Source of the DNA: Planctomycetota bacterium
Lineage (GTDB): Bacteria > Planctomycetota > Planctomycetia > Pirellulales > Pirellulaceae
Length of the DNA stretch: 6,314 bases
Direction of reading: 5' to 3'
NCBI GenBank assembly: GCA_024277285.1
Contig: JAJRVM010000019.1
Span: 1 to 6,314 of the forward strand
Shown: positions 5,414-6,314 of the stretch, in pieces
Numbering within the stretch: position 1 is the stretch's first letter
Layout of the letters: every line of letters starts with the position of its first letter
Translations under genes and position numbers: made by a program
Notes under the pieces: model-generated
Database searches by the model: none
Told to the model about the DNA's origin: nothing
The model's input: only the letters and a program-made list of their open reading frames with translations

Positions 5414-5504
5414 ACAGAACGTTAAAGGTCACCGGGCGGCGATGATTGATTCTCAACTTCCAATCCGCCGGACTTCGCCGCTCCGGTACACCGCTTTGTT
5501 CGCC
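5414..5504 (-). repeat. 91-bp attC-like recombination site (after hicAB)
   Basis: On the minus strand the site opens with GGCGAAC (5498-5504) and closes with GTTCTGT (5414-5420). Inner arms ACCGGAGCGGCG and CGCCGCCCGGT pair over 11 bp with one unpaired A, which is T5482 on the plus strand. A further AAAG-GGT patch can pair outward. Length (91 bp), closing box and the position of the extrahelical base (22 bases in from the outer edge of the site) are identical to the site at 4845-4935, although most of the sequence differs. Conserved form with variable sequence is what attC sites show. It lies about 190 bases past the hicB stop. Confidence 0.7.
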
Positions 5505-5693
5505 GGCGTTTGCAGCACCGGATGCCTTTGACCTCACCGTCGATGGACATTTGATCAGATCGTCCTGAATGTTCGATTGCATTCTATCAGGTTTGCCGCC
5601 ACTGGAACCATCGCCAATCAACGGCATCGCCAAGGGGAATCGCCTGAAGGTGTCCGCGTAACTGGCTTACGGAAAAACCATGCTGGGCGACCG
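5505..5693. other. Non-coding stretch between hicB and the attC-like site
   Basis: No convincing gene is seen. A minus-strand frame across 5394-5633 is open, but its last third is simply the attC-like site translated. A GCATAAC sequence overlaps the hicB stop, and a GTTACGC lies about 40 bases farther on. They match each other imperfectly but enclose no stem. This may be a leftover of a lost cassette. Confidence 0.35.
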
Positions 5694-5906
5694 TTATGCC
5701 TCGATGTACTCTGCAACCGATGATGGTTCAGGAATGGACAGCCCGTCTTCACGCATTCCATCAAGGTGCATGCGGATCGCATCACGCATTCGTTCTTCGA
5801 CTTCCGCTTGGGTTGCACCAGTCGCGACACAACCGGGCAAGTCAGGCGAAAACGCAGATAAGTTGTTTGGCGTCTTTTCGATGACGATTAGGTATTTGGT
5901 TTGCAT
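5694..5906 (-). CDS. hicB: HicB-family antitoxin
   Basis: The ATG at 5906, four bases after the hicA stop, gives 70 residues. An earlier in-frame ATG at 5987 would overlap hicA deeply. The chain shows the HicB partial RNase-H-like fold: strand KYLIVIEK, then FSPDLPGCVATGATQAEV (19-36) with the hallmark PDLPGC-x-A-x-G motif, helix ERMRDAIRMHLDGMREDG, and the closing IPEPSS. It stops just after the fold, with no added ribbon-helix-helix or HTH DNA-binding domain. It should bind and neutralise HicA. Autoregulation, if any, cannot use a fused DNA-binding domain. GGA lies eight bases ahead of the ATG, inside the end of hicA. Confidence 0.93.
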   Translation of the reverse strand: MQTKYLIVIEKTPNNLSAFSPDLPGCVATGATQAEVEERMRDAIRMHLDGMREDGLSIPEPSSVAEYIEA

Positions 5907-5910
5907 GGTT

Positions 5911-6099
5911 CTAGTCCTTGAGTCCGGCTTGCCGCAGGATGCTGTTAAGTGTGCCGGGAGCAACGTCATCCTTCGGATGGCCAGCAACGGTCACCCGTCC
6001 CGATTTGGTGGGATGTTTGTACTGGCGATGGCTGCCCTTCTGAGTAACCATGATCCAACCGTCGTCTTCGATTATACGCAGAACTTCACGAACAGTCAC
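5911..6099 (-). CDS. hicA: HicA-family mRNA interferase toxin
   Basis: The GTG at 6099 is the only initiator available because an in-frame TGA lies two codons upstream. The product is 62 residues, normal for HicA. It has a double-stranded RNA-binding-domain-like fold: helix VREVLRIIEDDGW, strand IMVTQKGSHRQYKHP carrying the catalytic histidine (H24) in GSHRQY, strand GRVTVAGHP, and helix APGTLNSILRQAGL. HicA cleaves mRNA in the cytoplasm and halts translation until bound by HicB. The gene order toxin then antitoxin with a four-base gap indicates one transcript. A GGTGAG sits very close to the GTG, implying modest translation. Confidence 0.93.
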   Translation of the reverse strand: MTVREVLRIIEDDGWIMVTQKGSHRQYKHPTKSGRVTVAGHPKDDVAPGTLNSILRQAGLKD

Positions 6100-6139
6100 G
6101 ACTCACCATTTTTTCGGCCGCCCAACGATCCCTTTAGCC

Positions 6140-6199
6140 GGCGAACGAATTGCGATCTATGGAGGCACAGGAGGTGCAGGCATAGATCGTGCGTTGAAG
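6140..6199 (-). repeat. 60-bp hairpin upstream of hicA, short-type attC-like site or operator
   Basis: CGATCTATG (6153-6161) and CATAGATCG (6181-6189) pair perfectly. Inside them, after symmetric three-base spacers, GCAC (6165-6168) pairs with GTGC (6174-6177). Outside, AACG and CGTT pair again, giving minus-strand boxes CTTCAAC (6193-6199) and GTTCGCC (6140-6146). The pattern AACGAATTGCGATCTAT matches AACGAATAGCAAACTAT in the hairpin at 3590-3650 at 13 of 17 positions. It would mark the upstream edge of a hicAB cassette. Alternatively, since it lies in the leader between the promoter and hicA, it may be a regulatory RNA hairpin or operator. Confidence 0.5.
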
Positions 6200-6241
6200 T
6201 TTGGGGGCGCCGCGACGGGCGGGGACGCCTTACTCAGAAGG

Positions 6242-6271
6242 AGTATAGCAGATAGGGGGCAGGTGGTTCAA
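6242..6271 (-). promoter_or_regulatory. Sigma70-type promoter reading towards hicAB
   Basis: On the minus strand TTGAAC (6266-6271, four of six consensus) is followed after 18 bases by TATACT (6242-6247, five of six). Transcription would begin about 130 bases before the hicA GTG and pass through the hairpin at 6140-6199. It is the best promoter-like sequence in the right end of the window. Confidence 0.5.
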
Positions 6272-6314
6272 AACCGGGGAGGTGCATTTGGCGTGGTGGG
6301 GAGGGTTGAAGCTC

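Noticed and set aside
5394..5633. Minus-strand 79-residue ORF spanning the 5414-5504 site
   Set aside because: It has a Ser/Arg/Pro-rich composition, and its final third is just the translated inverted-repeat site. There is no ribosome site and no family-like motif.
5650..5697. GCATAAC ... GTTACGC pair right after hicB as a fifth attC-like site
   Set aside because: The boxes match at 6 of 7 positions, but the enclosed 30 bases form no stem, and the other four sites all do.
5680..6255. Plus-strand 191-residue ORF
   Set aside because: It is entirely opposite hicA and hicB, both of which have clear family motifs; there is no domain-like sequence on this strand.
1..6314. CRISPR array, tRNA or rRNA genes, integron integrase
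   Set aside because: No regularly spaced repeats with spacers, no cloverleaf or rRNA motifs, and no tyrosine-recombinase motifs were seen on either strand.

Overview
The window looks like an accessory region of a bacterial chromosome of moderate GC content. The closest fit is a planctomycete of the Rhodopirellula/Pirellula type. That is an inference from the gene styles and the cassette-like layout, because no rRNA or core marker gene is present.

Right half (about 3590-6200, minus strand): a run of same-strand genes separated by inverted-repeat sites that resemble integron attC sites. Two of these sites (4845-4935 and 5414-5504) are both exactly 91 bp. They share the same 7-base terminal box, the same imperfect-stem design and an extrahelical T at the same position. 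Two shorter sites (3590-3650 and 6140-6199, 60-61 bp) form a second, mutually similar type. Read this way, the segment holds: a hicA-hicB toxin-antitoxin module with a promoter upstream; a complete 569 bp cassette carrying one unrecognised 157-residue gene; a secreted choloylglycine-hydrolase/penicillin-acylase-like Ntn hydrolase whose only sensible start codon is ATA; and a two-gene unit made of a 70-residue protein and a retropepsin-like aspartic protease. No integrase lies in the window, so this would be part of an array or a cluster of attC sites lacking an integrase.

Middle (about 1613-3345, minus strand): the retropepsin-like gene loses its normal C-terminus near position 3028. It runs directly into a gene for an ATP-binding, Schlafen/AlbA_2-type regulator that has lost its N-terminal domain. 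This is the scar of a deletion or recombination event.

Left part (1-1612): the first 33 codons of a family-4-like glycosyltransferase leave the window on the minus strand. They are followed by gene fragments on the plus strand: a short ORF resembling the C-terminus of a beta-carbonic anhydrase, and a DUF3991/TOPRIM protein lacking its N-terminal part. Positions 1247-1612 hold no gene but carry a degenerate direct repeat resembling an IS21-family end and a triple 10-bp tandem repeat. Together these suggest a decayed mobile-element graveyard next to the cassette-like array.
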